In this document: piece after piece, positions 1 to 9,621 of the stretch | Layout of the letters: the number at the start of each line of letters is the position of its first letter | Position numbering within the stretch: the stretch's first letter is position 1 | Source: JAGOUU01 sp964609155 | Lineage (GTDB): Bacteria; Pseudomonadota; Gammaproteobacteria; JAGOUU01 | DNA: 47,776 bases | Reading direction: 5' to 3' | Assembly: GCA_964609155.1 (NCBI GenBank) | Contig: CAZSRF010000014.1 | Span: forward strand, 1 to 47,776 | Notes under the pieces: model-generated | What the model was told of the DNA's origin: nothing | The model's database searches: none | The model's input: the letters and a program-made list of their open reading frames with translations, nothing else | Made by a program: the position numbers and the translations under genes

Positions 1-54
1 CTAGTACTTGAGGAGATTATTCTAACAAATTTTTTGTTTAACTGCTTTTTTTAG

Positions 55-372
55 GTTAAAGAGGCTTCGGCTGCCATATCAACAAAATCTGAATCTGCAG
101 CTCCCGCACTTGCTATACCTCCCATACCTCCCACCCCGTCTCGACTCGTAGATCGTTTTCGTGCCAGGCTAGCAACATCTAAGGAAGGTAACCCTGCCCC
201 CACTAGACCATCAAGTCACCTTCCCGACATAGTAGCGCATGGTAGTAAGGGAAAGCCTGGATTCGTGGATCGTTTTCATGCTAGTGTAGGACATGCTAGA
301 AAGGATGGCCAAGAAGAAAAGCCTGAAGAAAGTAAGGATACTACTATCCCTCCTCTTCGTCCTCGTCGTTAA
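55..372 (+). pseudogene. Orphan coding remnant without a start codon
   Basis: This frame is open for 105 codons after an in-frame TAG at 52-54 and ends at TAA 370-372. It has no ATG, and its only GTG is internal, so it is not an intact gene as it stands. The peptide is rich in Pro, Ser, Ala, Lys and Arg and looks disordered. A short motif occurs twice, LVDRFRARLAT and FVDRFHASVGH, about 47 residues apart, which suggests an internal duplication. The tail ends in PPLRPRR. By eye it is richer in G+C than the following DNA. It could be the 3' remnant of an effector-like gene whose 5' part lies outside the window, or be separated from it by the TAG. I do not recognise a family. Confidence 0.35.
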
Positions 373-505
373 TATTCAAACTCTCACCAAGCACATATTG
401 ACCACAAACCTAATTTAACTTTAGCAAATTCAAGCTGTTATCCATAAAAATAATTAATAAAAAAATCAACATCAATAAGTTACAGCTTTAATTATTCAGG
501 TAACG

Positions 506-514
506 TGCTAAAAT
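506..514 (+). promoter_or_regulatory. Candidate extended -10 promoter
   Basis: TGC followed directly by TAAAAT forms an extended -10 element about 40 bases before the small membrane-protein gene at 555. No good -35 hexamer lies 17 bases upstream (CTTTAA). The 373-554 stretch is otherwise AT-rich, and I see no gene in it. Confidence 0.35.
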
Positions 515-554
515 GAAAGTATGGTTAAACATAAATTAATTTTATGGTGAATAT

Positions 555-875
555 ATGTCAGGTTTATACGAACTATTTATGTTGCTTTTGCCTTTGATTC
601 TAACAGGCGGGGTGATCACGTCTTTAGTATCTCGTTTTATACCTGTGATCATGGCAAGAATGCATAAGAACATGAATAAAAACAAAATAATAAAATTTTA
701 TAAAAATTATCTTAAAGCACCTGAAGTATTTGCTGTAGTACAGCCTAGATTAAAAGACTTTTTTGACAACAAAGAATGGGTAAGTTGCGAATGCAAGAGT
801 TGCGGATATATAAAAAAATACACTGCAAGAGCATCACTAAAACAGCCCCATGATAATACTGCCGTGGTGGGCTAA
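555..875 (+). CDS. Small membrane protein with a C-terminal Cys cluster
   Basis: This is a 106-residue protein. Residues about 5-35 form one hydrophobic, probably membrane-spanning, segment; a Lys/Asn-rich basic stretch follows. Near residues 78-83 there is a CECKSC cluster that could bind a metal. The ATG is preceded by GGTGA at 546-550. The stop codon lies two bases before the preferred start of the giant surface protein at 877, so the two genes are probably co-transcribed and translationally coupled. The partnership suggests a role in handling that surface protein, but this is inference from position. No family recognised. Confidence 0.6.
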   Translation: MSGLYELFMLLLPLILTGGVITSLVSRFIPVIMARMHKNMNKNKIIKFYKNYLKAPEVFAVVQPRLKDFFDNKEWVSCECKSCGYIKKYTARASLKQPHDNTAVVG

Positions 876-876
876 T

Positions 877-3800
877 ATGAGAAAAATTAAGAAGTACTTA
901 AAAAATAACAATAAAGGACGTGCAGTCTCCTTTAAGAGAAGTAGCCACTCTGTGTTGGGTATTTTACAGGCCCTTGAGCCACGAATCTTATATGATGCGG
1001 CCGTAGGAGCGGAGCTCGCAGCAGCAGCAAATAGCGCTGCTGCGCATGCTGCAGATGCAGATGTAGCAGCACATTCACAAGTTAGTAACCATGTAGTTGA
1101 TACGTTAATTCATGAACAAACAGCAGATGCTTCCCATATTAACTCCACTCACACGCTAGATACAAATAACAGCCTTGATAACTCTCATAGCACCTCTTTG
1201 GATAATGGTTTTCAGAGCTTTGATAAAACTTTGGTTGAAGAAGTGATCTTTGTCGATCAAAATGTAAAAAGCTATACTGATTTATTAAAAGGCGTTGATT
1301 TAAATAAACTTATTTCTGGTGAGCTTGAAATAGTCATCTTAAAAGATAATACAAGCGGTGTGGCACAAATTACAAATTATTTAAATCAATTTGATCACCA
1401 AATAGATACTGTGCATATTGTTTCTCAAGGTAACTCTGGCACAGCCTTTTTGGGAGCTGATACTTTAAATATTTCTACTATAAACCATTATCAAACAGAA
1501 CTTACACAGTGGAGTCATAGTTTAACATCTGGTGCAGATATCTTATTTTACGGTTGTAATATAGGACAAGGGACTTCTGGTCAGGCTTTGATACAGAGCT
1601 TGCATGACCTTACACAGGCTGATATCGCAGCTAGTTCAAATCTCACCGGTAACTCTGCTTTGCATGGCGATTGGAACTTAGAAGTTACAGATGGAGTAGT
1701 TACTGCTTCTATGGCATTTAATACTTCTTCTTTACAAAGCTACAAATACACTCTAGATAGCGTACCTGTTACTAATAACACAGATATTGTCAATGGAGAT
1801 ACCAGTTCAATTGCAAATTTGCTTCTAAATGATGGTGGTGATGGCATCTCTCTTAGAGAGGCTATTAATGCCGCTAATAATACACCTGGCGCTGACACCA
1901 TCAATTTAATTGCCTCCGGAGATATAGTTATATCTTCAACATTTACTCTTACAGATGACGTAACCATTAACCAAGCTAATCTTTTCGGTACAACTATTAA
2001 AACTACAGGCCCCATAGGCCCTGGCCCTTATGAAATCTATGTGGCGCCCGGTGTACAAGCTCATCTTGACTTGAATATAGATTCTCACTCTGGTTTAAAA
2101 GTATTAGGTATAGATGGAGATAGCAGTAGTGTTAATATGAATGCTACTACTCACAGCAGCTTATCAAACACTGCTATTACTATCAATGCCAATAATGTCA
2201 GTGTAACTGGATCACTTGATGGAACCGGATTATCTGTCCCAATAATCGATGTTATCAATGGGCAAAATATTAATATAGATGTAACAGCTACCTATGCTAA
2301 CGTAGGTATCAAAGTTGAAGGTGGTCAAGATATCAATATTACGAATGGTTTCTTTTATAATACTAACACCGCTATTCTAGTAGCAAATAACGTCAACAAT
2401 GTTACCATCAGTGGCAACCATATTGAAGGGGTGACTGGTAATTACGGCATAGTTATTCAAGATAATGCCAACCATATCACAATAACCAACAATAATTTTA
2501 TAAATCTTAATGTCGGAGTAGCTGTAACCAATACTGCTAACGATGTAAATATTACTCATAATACTATAGATAATGTTGCTTTACCCATAGATTTAAATGC
2601 AGATGGTATTACTCCCAACGATCTTGGTGATGCTGACACCGGACCAAATAATTTACAAAATACTCCAGTGTTAACAACAGCCACCCAAATTGTAGATATC
2701 GATGGTTTACATCGTTATCAAATTACTGGAACACTAAACACTGAAGCCAATAAAACATATCGAATTGATTACTACGCTAATTCAGCTCCAGCTGGACATA
2801 ATACTGAGTTTTTAGGTTCACAGACAGTAACAACTGATGCCAGTGGTAACGTAAGTTTAAGTTTTATATTTAATAATGCAGTAGGAACTTATATATCAGC
2901 AACAGCATCTGAACAAATAATCGCCAACTCGGTATACTCAACTTCTGAGGTGTCTACATCAGTTACTCTTACTGATAGCTTGCCTGCTCAAATGAGTTTA
3001 AAAGATCTTAATAATTCTCCTGGCAGTAATAGTAGAATTACTAGCAATGGTACAGGACTAGTTTTAACTGGAAAAATGAATGAACCTACTTACACTTTTA
3101 CAAATTTTATTATTCGTAGTGCCTTGGATGGTTCTACAATAGAGAGTGGAAATGTTGGTAATTTAACTGTTAATCCGGATGGTACTTGGTCGTATACAGT
3201 GCAAACTGCTACTCTTGTCCCTGGGGCATATTTTCTAGAAGCCACTGGTACTGATTTAGGAAATAATGCTGTCACCTTTACAACAGGTGAATCTTTTTTT
3301 GCAATTACTCCAGCTGCTGGTGACGTCGTGCCTAATGAACTAGGAGGTACTGTAAATACGAGTTATAGTGGTTCTAACACAACATCACTAGCCGTCTCTG
3401 GTACTTTATCTTCAGCAATTAATGATGTGGTAGTAGTTGAAGGAAATGTTGGTGATGGATTAAATTTATTACTCACAACTACTGGCTTTTTCTATGATTC
3501 CAATAACAGCGCTCAAACTTGGGTAACTAGCAGCAACTCTGGCCTTGGTGTTTTTACTCAAACAACGGCATTTGCGCAAGGCACCTATAGCTATACTGTT
3601 CACATTTTTTCAGCAACAACTTATGATAAAATCATTTCTACAAACAATACAAATGTTGATACAACACCAGGCTCTGCTAATTTTAATAATGTAGTTTCTC
3701 CAAGCACAAGTGCCTTTGCAGCAACTACACTTACAGGCAACTATGCAGATAATTATTTTATCGATTCTATCATTTTTGGAGTTGCACCTCATAGTAGTTC

Positions 3801-4965
3801 CAATGATCTAAATAGTTTCTCCACTACATCACATCAATTACTATCGCCAGGCGGTAATAGTTTTCTCCCACTTGTAACTGGTTCACTTGCAGGAGGAGTT
3901 GGTGGTACATTTAACATAGATCCTGGTCAATTTAATTTAGCTCCTGGAGCCTACGATGTCTTATTAGTAGCTGTAGATAGAGCCGGAAATATGAATATAG
4001 TGGGTAATACTTTAACTGAAGGAGTTAATTTATTCTCCAATGCCATTACCATAGCAGGTGCAGCAGTGAGCAGTTCTAGCAATAACGATTCTGCTGTTGT
4101 TGCCTCTTTAATTAATCCTGCTCCACCTGTTTCAAGTACACCTACTCTTGATAATCTTACTGATAACGGGTTAGTTATTAATTCTCCACAATTGCAACAA
4201 GCTAATGAAGCAGCTGTACCTTCTACAAACTCAACTGATGGTACAACAACTAATAGCAATGAAAGCTCTCAACCTGCAGCTCAAAGTGCAACACCAAGTG
4301 CCCAAACAGCAGAACAAGGACAAAGCCAAACTCAAGATCAGTCTCCTACACAAACAAGTTCAACCCAAGACAGCAACAACTCTGGCAACAGAATTGGTTC
4401 ATCTAACAATAATAGTACTAGTAACAGTAATGCACCCAGTACAAATAATACTTCTAATAGTAATTCTAGCAGTTCTAGTCAAACCTCAGTTGCAAATAAT
4501 ATAGCAACATTTTTTGTAAATGCAGCAGAATCTGTTACCAATACGGTAAAAGAAAGTGCTAATTACGCTAAACACAACCCAGCAGTTGCAGCTGGTACAG
4601 CAGTAGCTGGTGGTGTTCTGGTTAATTCAGTAATTGCCACACATACAGTTGCAGCTGCAGGACATGCAGCAAATGGTGTTATTATAGGTACGAATGCCAT
4701 TGGTAGTACAACTACCTCTTCAAGCCTTTCAGCCGTAACAGGAAAAAGATTTAGCTTATCATCTTTTTCTTTCAATAATAGTAAAAATAATCAGAGCAAA
4801 TTTAAACATACCTCTGAACGGCCAGAAACAGAGAAAGCTGAAGAAAAAGAAATCGGGGAAGATTGTCATTGTGTTATGTGTAACGCCCTTCATACTCATG
4901 GACCAAAAGCAAATTTTTTCAGAAATAAAAAAAATAAAATTAATGATGAACAACAAATTGTTTGA
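877..4965 (+). CDS. Giant LEPR/DUF4347/CSLREA beta-helix surface protein
   Basis: A 1362-residue secreted or surface protein, probably an adhesin-like factor. I place the start at ATG 877 (GGTGGG just upstream, two bases after the preceding stop) rather than ATG 850. In order: a basic N-terminus with no classical signal peptide; LEPRILYDAA at 33-42, the LEPR motif known near the N-termini of large exported proteins; a DUF4347 domain at about 118-285; ISLREA at 324-329 (CSLREA motif); a parallel beta-helix-like Asn/Ile-rich region at about 390-575; Ig-like segments at about 610-1080; a Ser/Asn/Thr/Gln-rich linker at about 1085-1205; an Ala/Gly/Val-rich hydrophobic stretch at about 1233-1275; and a charged tail with CHCVMC at 1330-1335. 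DUF4347 normally reads SHG; here it is SQG (Gln184), while the YGC cysteine (Cys227) is kept. No RTX repeats are visible, so the export route is uncertain. Confidence 0.8.
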   Translation: MRKIKKYLKNNNKGRAVSFKRSSHSVLGILQALEPRILYDAAVGAELAAAANSAAAHAADADVAAHSQVSNHVVDTLIHEQTADASHINSTHTLDTNNSLDNSHSTSLDNGFQSFDKTLVEEVIFVDQNVKSYTDLLKGVDLNKLISGELEIVILKDNTSGVAQITNYLNQFDHQIDTVHIVSQGNSGTAFLGADTLNISTINHYQTELTQWSHSLTSGADILFYGCNIGQGTSGQALIQSLHDLTQADIAASSNLTGNSALHGDWNLEVTDGVVTASMAFNTSSLQSYKYTLDSVPVTNNTDIVNGDTSSIANLLLNDGGDGISLREAINAANNTPGADTINLIASGDIVISSTFTLTDDVTINQANLFGTTIKTTGPIGPGPYEIYVAPGVQAHLDLNIDSHSGLKVLGIDGDSSSVNMNATTHSSLSNTAITINANNVSVTGSLDGTGLSVPIIDVINGQNINIDVTATYANVGIKVEGGQDINITNGFFYNTNTAILVANNVNNVTISGNHIEGVTGNYGIVIQDNANHITITNNNFINLNVGVAVTNTANDVNITHNTIDNVALPIDLNADGITPNDLGDADTGPNNLQNTPVLTTATQIVDIDGLHRYQITGTLNTEANKTYRIDYYANSAPAGHNTEFLGSQTVTTDASGNVSLSFIFNNAVGTYISATASEQIIANSVYSTSEVSTSVTLTDSLPAQMSLKDLNNSPGSNSRITSNGTGLVLTGKMNEPTYTFTNFIIRSALDGSTIESGNVGNLTVNPDGTWSYTVQTATLVPGAYFLEATGTDLGNNAVTFTTGESFFAITPAAGDVVPNELGGTVNTSYSGSNTTSLAVSGTLSSAINDVVVVEGNVGDGLNLLLTTTGFFYDSNNSAQTWVTSSNSGLGVFTQTTAFAQGTYSYTVHIFSATTYDKIISTNNTNVDTTPGSANFNNVVSPSTSAFAATTLTGNYADNYFIDSIIFGVAPHSSSNDLNSFSTTSHQLLSPGGNSFLPLVTGSLAGGVGGTFNIDPGQFNLAPGAYDVLLVAVDRAGNMNIVGNTLTEGVNLFSNAITIAGAAVSSSSNNDSAVVASLINPAPPVSSTPTLDNLTDNGLVINSPQLQQANEAAVPSTNSTDGTTTNSNESSQPAAQSATPSAQTAEQGQSQTQDQSPTQTSSTQDSNNSGNRIGSSNNNSTSNSNAPSTNNTSNSNSSSSSQTSVANNIATFFVNAAESVTNTVKESANYAKHNPAVAAGTAVAGGVLVNSVIATHTVAAAGHAANGVIIGTNAIGSTTTSSSLSAVTGKRFSLSSFSFNNSKNNQSKFKHTSERPETEKAEEKEIGEDCHCVMCNALHTHGPKANFFRNKKNKINDEQQIV

Positions 4966-4996
4966 TCGTATTTAATATTTTATTAAGGAGGGAAAT

Positions 4997-5599
4997 ATGT
5001 CGAAAGATATTCAGCTTGCTATTAACAAAGCGTTAGTACCAAGTAATATATTTCGTATAATAACTCGTTATCTCGTCAATCCTAAAGAAATAAGACACCG
5101 AAAGGGAGAAGCCTTAGAAATCATTGAAGACATTACATTTACTATAAAATCTTTAAAAAAAATCCTTAAGAAAGATAAACCTGATGCAATTAGTATTTGC
5201 GAGATCCAGGAGCAAATTGATTATCTACACAAAAAATTACTCAAAAATCCTGCTATTGACCCAGAAAAGTTATGTAAGGCATTCAAAAAGATAAACGCTA
5301 AAATCAAAGAACATATTAAATCTCGAGAAGAAGCCATTAAATTTCTTGAAGAGATCCCCTGGGCAAAAGAAACAACTTCTAGACAACAATATGTCAAGAA
5401 AAGAAGACCTTCTGAAGATGATGAAGGATTGACATTTCCAGCAAGTAAATTACCTCCTACTCGTGTTCAACGATCTCCTAGGGCAAAACATACAACCATT
5501 GCTATCCCACCTACTGAGCTAGACCATCTGGAAACAAAACCTTGTGCAACTCCTGTCGGCAGCGCTAGAAAAGCTATTCGCGATCTGAGGCGAAAATAG
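4997..5599 (+). CDS. Coiled-coil orphan with a basic disordered tail
   Basis: A 200-residue protein of unknown family. A strong AAGGAGGG ribosome-binding site sits six bases before ATG 4997. Residues about 25-125 are Lys/Glu/Ile/Leu-rich and probably form two or three long helices or a coiled coil. Residues from about 130 are Pro/Arg/Lys-rich and probably disordered, ending in IRDLRRK. There is no signal peptide. It lies 31 bases after the giant surface gene and may be in the same unit. The layout (helical body plus charged tail) is seen in many secreted effectors of intracellular bacteria, but nothing here proves secretion. Confidence 0.6.
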   Translation: MSKDIQLAINKALVPSNIFRIITRYLVNPKEIRHRKGEALEIIEDITFTIKSLKKILKKDKPDAISICEIQEQIDYLHKKLLKNPAIDPEKLCKAFKKINAKIKEHIKSREEAIKFLEEIPWAKETTSRQQYVKKRRPSEDDEGLTFPASKLPPTRVQRSPRAKHTTIAIPPTELDHLETKPCATPVGSARKAIRDLRRK

Positions 5600-5633
5600 C
5601 ACAGCACACACTGTATTAATTAGATTAGATTTA

Positions 5634-6971
5634 TTAGCACAATTGTAGCTGCAAAATTTTACCTAGCTCCTCTATAGCTACATAGCCACTATCAATCAAG
5701 CTTGGATCTAATAAATCTTTTAAAGATAATCTGTCTCGATAATGCTTGCATATCCATTTTTTTAACTCAGTATACAATTCTTCTGTAAATAACACATTAC
5801 AAGTTTTTTTAATTGCAGCCACTTCATGATCATTTAGCACAACTCGCAACCTTAAACAGGCAGGACCGCCACCATTACGCATACTTTGACGACAATCGAC
5901 AAAAATAACTTTTTTAATTATTTTATCGGTCTCCAAAATATTTTCTATAATATTATTTGCAGCTATATTCTCCTGGCATTCCATAGGTGCAACTAATAAC
6001 ATATTATTATATTGTTCTAAAGAATTTATAGATAACAATTGACTATTAAATAAATACGACTTAACCATATCATCAAAAGACAAATCTTTGCTAAATACTT
6101 GATGTATCTTTAAATTTATTTCATTCTCACTGCAGATTTTGTTTAATCTATTTAAACTCTGTTGTTGATCAACGAACGCGCTTTCGTAACACAATAATAA
6201 GTTTTTATTTCCCATCGCACACACATCATTATGAAAAACTCCATTGTCTATTGCCTCTGGAGATTGCTGTAAAAATATTGTTTTATCCAAATCTAACTGA
6301 TGTAACCTTGCTACAGCCATTGAGGCCTCAAGGGTTTGCCTTGCAGGATATCTTTTTGGTTTAAGTTGTTCCTGATTATAATACTCCTGCCCATAAACAA
6401 AGAGATTAACGCCATGTTGTTTATAATCAGTGCAGAATCTTGTATGATTAGCTGCGCCTTCATCTCCCAATGCAATATTGTTATATAATGGTGCATGGTT
6501 GGTGAAATATTTTTTATCATGGAAGATTTGTTGCAACACATGATAAGTATAATTTGTCTCTAAAGCCCGGTGGATATTATACGCCAAATTCGCCGGTGTA
6601 AGATGCAATTTTTTATCCATGCTGTCTGCTGATGGGGTTATAGTTGCAGCATTTGCAGTCCACATAGCTGAAGCTGAATAGCCTGCAGCAAATAGTCTTG
6701 GAGCTTTTTCGGCTACTTCTTTTAGAATCTTTTCAATATTACCATCAAACCCTAGACTCTTAAAAAACTCAATGTTTGGCCGGACGTGTGGTGGCAAAAC
6801 AGCCTGCGGCACGCCCATGTCATGTAATAACTTCATTTTTTCTAAGCCTTGTAGCGCTGCAGCTTTGGGATTAGAAGTTAAGTGATAATTGTTAGTTGAG
6901 GCTATATTACCTGGTGATAAACCAGCATAATTATGTGTAGGGCCCACTAAACCATCAAAATTATATTCCAT
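5634..6971 (-). CDS. astB: N-succinylarginine dihydrolase
   Basis: AstB hydrolyses N2-succinylarginine to N2-succinylornithine, CO2 and ammonia, the second step of arginine succinyltransferase catabolism in the cytoplasm. I take the start at ATG 6971 (445 residues), which gives the family N-terminus EYNFDGLVGPTHNYAGL and has AGGAG nine bases upstream; an upstream in-frame ATG at 7022 would add 17 unrelated residues inside astD. The catalytic triad of this amidinotransferase-fold family is present: Glu171 in GDEGAANH, His247 in GVFHND and Cys372 in NGGGPACLR. Length matches the E. coli enzyme (447). Its start overlaps the end of astD by 11 bases, so it is translationally coupled as the last gene of the astA-astD-astB unit. 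Confidence 0.95.
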   Translation of the reverse strand: MEYNFDGLVGPTHNYAGLSPGNIASTNNYHLTSNPKAAALQGLEKMKLLHDMGVPQAVLPPHVRPNIEFFKSLGFDGNIEKILKEVAEKAPRLFAAGYSASAMWTANAATITPSADSMDKKLHLTPANLAYNIHRALETNYTYHVLQQIFHDKKYFTNHAPLYNNIALGDEGAANHTRFCTDYKQHGVNLFVYGQEYYNQEQLKPKRYPARQTLEASMAVARLHQLDLDKTIFLQQSPEAIDNGVFHNDVCAMGNKNLLLCYESAFVDQQQSLNRLNKICSENEINLKIHQVFSKDLSFDDMVKSYLFNSQLLSINSLEQYNNMLLVAPMECQENIAANNIIENILETDKIIKKVIFVDCRQSMRNGGGPACLRLRVVLNDHEVAAIKKTCNVLFTEELYTELKKWICKHYRDRLSLKDLLDPSLIDSGYVAIEELGKILQLQLC

Positions 6972-8454
6972 CCAACTTAACTCCTGGTGATATAGTTGCA
7001 GGAAGATGTACCATGTCTGCAAACTGTGATGCTATAGGATAACTGCAGTAGTCTGCAGCATAGGCAGCACTCGGCCTATAATTGCCACTGTGGCCAATTC
7101 CACCAAAGGGCAGAGTCCCTGCAGCACCAGTTGTAGGGCGATTCCAATTGACGATTCCAGCCTTAATTGACTGATGAAATCTTTCTATATTTTTTCTACT
7201 GTCGCTTAATAAGCCAGCTGCTAATCCATATTGTGTATCATTAGCTAAAGAAACAGCTTCAGTAAAATTATTATAATAAAAAACTTGTAATAAGGGACCA
7301 AAACATTCAGCATCTACAGAATTAGAACTGTTTGTATGCAATAAGATACCAGGGTTCAATAACGCTGAATTTTTTGCTAATAGAGCTAGTTCTACTAATT
7401 CTGTAATATCAGAATTATTTTTCAACAAATTATTTTTAAATTTAATAATATTCTTTGCAGATTCTAGAGAAACCACAGGCCCCATAAATGCCTCACCGCC
7501 TGTCTGTTCAGAGATGTTTTTACTATTTATACCATCACTTAACGCTAAATTGATTGTAACTTCTACCAATTTGTCTAAAAACACTTTTCCAAAATTACTA
7601 TCCGGTAAATATAATCTTCGAGCACATGTGCAACGTTGTCCTGATGTAATAAACGCTGATTGGATTGTATTATATACAGCTGCTTGTATGTTATTAATTT
7701 CATTATCAATAATTAACGGATTATTACCCCCCATTTCTAAAGCTAGCATGACTTCGGGGCGGCCGCCCAACTGCCGATGAATCATCTGCCCTACTTTATA
7801 ACTTCCTGTAAATAAAACTCCGTTGATATCAGGACTTGCCACTAATGCCTCACCTATATCTGCACCACCATGTACTAAATTTATTACTCCTTTAGGCAAC
7901 CCAGCTTCGAGCCAATACTTTACCATAAGTTCGCCACACAGGGGAGTTTGTTCACTAGGCTTGAATACCACAGTATTTCCAGCAAGCAAAGCAGGTATAA
8001 TATGCCCGTTTGGTAGGTGTCCTGGAAAATTAAACGGTCCAAATACCACCATGACACCGATAGGTTTATGTATAAGTAGGCTATCATTGTATTTTAAAGA
8101 ACCTGTACGAGCTTGATATGATTTTATTGAAGCGTCATATTTTGCAATCATTGCACCAACTTCAGCTCTAGATTCCCAAAGTGGTTTACCCATTTCTAAA
8201 GAAATTGTTTTAGCGTACTGTTCTTTATTGATTGTTAATATATTAACAAATTTCTTAATATACTCTTCACGTATTTCTAAAGATAATTTACTCCAATATT
8301 TAAACGCTGTCTTTGCTGCAACAATACTTTTTTGAACATCTTTTATACCTGCCATACTTCCTTGCCAAACTATTTCTTGGTTAGCAGGGTTAACTGATGT
8401 TAATAGTTTACCACAACCTTGTTGCCATACATTGTCTATTAATATTGATGTCAT
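6961..8454 (-). CDS. astD: N-succinylglutamate 5-semialdehyde dehydrogenase
   Basis: AstD oxidises succinylglutamate semialdehyde to succinylglutamate with NAD, the fourth step of the AST pathway. The 497-residue protein is full length for the aldehyde dehydrogenase superfamily (E. coli AstD is 492). Visible motifs are FGPFNFPGHLPNGH in the Rossmann region, FTGSYKVG of the cofactor site, EMGGNNP with the catalytic Glu, and SGQRCTCARR with the nucleophilic Cys. It lies 15 bases after astA and overlaps astB by 11 bases. The substrate-generating aminotransferase AstC is not in this window, so it is either elsewhere or replaced by another ornithine-type transaminase. Confidence 0.95.
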   Translation of the reverse strand: MTSILIDNVWQQGCGKLLTSVNPANQEIVWQGSMAGIKDVQKSIVAAKTAFKYWSKLSLEIREEYIKKFVNILTINKEQYAKTISLEMGKPLWESRAEVGAMIAKYDASIKSYQARTGSLKYNDSLLIHKPIGVMVVFGPFNFPGHLPNGHIIPALLAGNTVVFKPSEQTPLCGELMVKYWLEAGLPKGVINLVHGGADIGEALVASPDINGVLFTGSYKVGQMIHRQLGGRPEVMLALEMGGNNPLIIDNEINNIQAAVYNTIQSAFITSGQRCTCARRLYLPDSNFGKVFLDKLVEVTINLALSDGINSKNISEQTGGEAFMGPVVSLESAKNIIKFKNNLLKNNSDITELVELALLAKNSALLNPGILLHTNSSNSVDAECFGPLLQVFYYNNFTEAVSLANDTQYGLAAGLLSDSRKNIERFHQSIKAGIVNWNRPTTGAAGTLPFGGIGHSGNYRPSAAYAADYCSYPIASQFADMVHLPATISPGVKLDGI

Positions 8455-8469
8455 ATTATCTATTATGTC

Positions 8470-9543
8470 TTATTCTCTTAATTCAATTATTCGTACCTTA
8501 TCGCCTTTTCGAATATCTAACACATTAGCAGTAGCTTCTGGTATAGAGATATGATCCTCATGACCTTCTTGTATATTACTGATACAAATCTTGATGTCGA
8601 CTTTCATATTGCTTATGAGATAAAACTGAGGTTCTTTATCAAAATTTTTGTTATTAATTTTGTTATTATCTTGTTTTAATATATTTTCTATTATTTTTAC
8701 TTTGCTATTAACTATGGTTTTAATATTATCTAATTCACACTCTACCATAGGTCCTGCATCAAAAATATCTACATAACCTTGCGAACGAAACCCTTCTTGC
8801 TTTAAAATAGCTAATGCAGGCTCAGTGTCCTTATGGACACAATCTATAACTTCTTGAGCTTCTTTAGATAAACAATCTGTATAAATAGGATGCCTAGGCA
8901 TGAGATCAGATATAAATTGTTTAATACCCATACCTGTTAATTTATCTGCCTCTAAAAAAGGTATGTCAATAAATTTGCTTATTACATTGTCCCAAAATGG
9001 CTGACTGCCATCTTTGTGGATCACCCCACGCATTTCTGCAATAATGGTCTTACTAAAGCGTTCTTTATGATCAGCCATAAATAAAAAACGAGCACGTGAT
9101 AAAAGAAGCCCATTATTATCCTTGCGAAATTTTGGTAATAAAAAGAGACTACATATTTCACTACAGCCTTGATAATCATTTACCATTGTCAGGATCTTAT
9201 GATTACTGCTTAAATTTAAATCCTGACTGACATAATTAACATTCGACATTTTAAAATGATAAAAAGGCAACATTCTACTACCAGCAGCAGCTATTCCACT
9301 ACAACCCACTATTTTTTTAGTTGCTATATCTTCTAGAACAAAAAGATAACCTAATAACTCTGAATTAACATGACCATTCTTAAAAGAATGTAAGCTAGTT
9401 TGAATCTTCTGACTTAAAGCATCAACATCTTTTGGAAGATTTGTCATACCTTGACCTGCTTCATAAGCAAGGTTAATTAATTCTGATAGATCGTCAGCAG
9501 ATATTGGTCTTATTAGAGTTTTAATTTTGATATCGTCATGCAT
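8470..9543 (-). CDS. astA: Arginine N-succinyltransferase
   Basis: AstA transfers succinyl from succinyl-CoA to the alpha-amino group of arginine, committing it to the AST pathway. The 357-residue protein has the family landmarks: the N-terminal RPISADDLSELINLA, the LTNLP-type substrate loop (MTNLPKD), SEICSLFLLPKFRKDNNGLL (CoA-binding GNAT-like core), AEMRGV, LMPRHPIYTDCLSKEAQ and DIFDAGPMVEC. The C-terminal extension contains a beta-rich segment around VLDIRKGDKVRI as in Pseudomonas-type AstA. It is the first gene of the astA-astD-astB unit. The 78 bases upstream, up to the end of recG, would hold the promoter, but I see no convincing sigma-70 pair there. Confidence 0.93.
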   Translation of the reverse strand: MHDDIKIKTLIRPISADDLSELINLAYEAGQGMTNLPKDVDALSQKIQTSLHSFKNGHVNSELLGYLFVLEDIATKKIVGCSGIAAAGSRMLPFYHFKMSNVNYVSQDLNLSSNHKILTMVNDYQGCSEICSLFLLPKFRKDNNGLLLSRARFLFMADHKERFSKTIIAEMRGVIHKDGSQPFWDNVISKFIDIPFLEADKLTGMGIKQFISDLMPRHPIYTDCLSKEAQEVIDCVHKDTEPALAILKQEGFRSQGYVDIFDAGPMVECELDNIKTIVNSKVKIIENILKQDNNKINNKNFDKEPQFYLISNMKVDIKICISNIQEGHEDHISIPEATANVLDIRKGDKVRIIELRE

Positions 9544-9621
9544 AACTATTAAAGTTTTGATACTGTAAATAACTTATCATACCGTTACAAATTGACTAAC
9601 GCTAGAATTAATTATAAAAAT

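Noticed and set aside
850..876. Upstream ATG at 850 as the start of the giant surface protein
   Set aside because: ATG 877 has a better ribosome-binding site and sits right after the preceding stop; the nine extra residues add nothing family-like.
4205..4504. Second reading frame inside the Ser/Asn/Gln-rich linker of the giant protein
   Set aside because: A low-complexity shadow of the repeat-rich coding region, with no ribosome-binding site or family features.
6972..7022. ATG 7022 as the astB start
   Set aside because: It would add 17 residues inside astD that do not match AstB; ATG 6971 has AGGAG at good spacing.
7514..8116. Plus-strand open frames opposite astD
   Set aside because: They are antisense shadows of a well-conserved aldehyde dehydrogenase.
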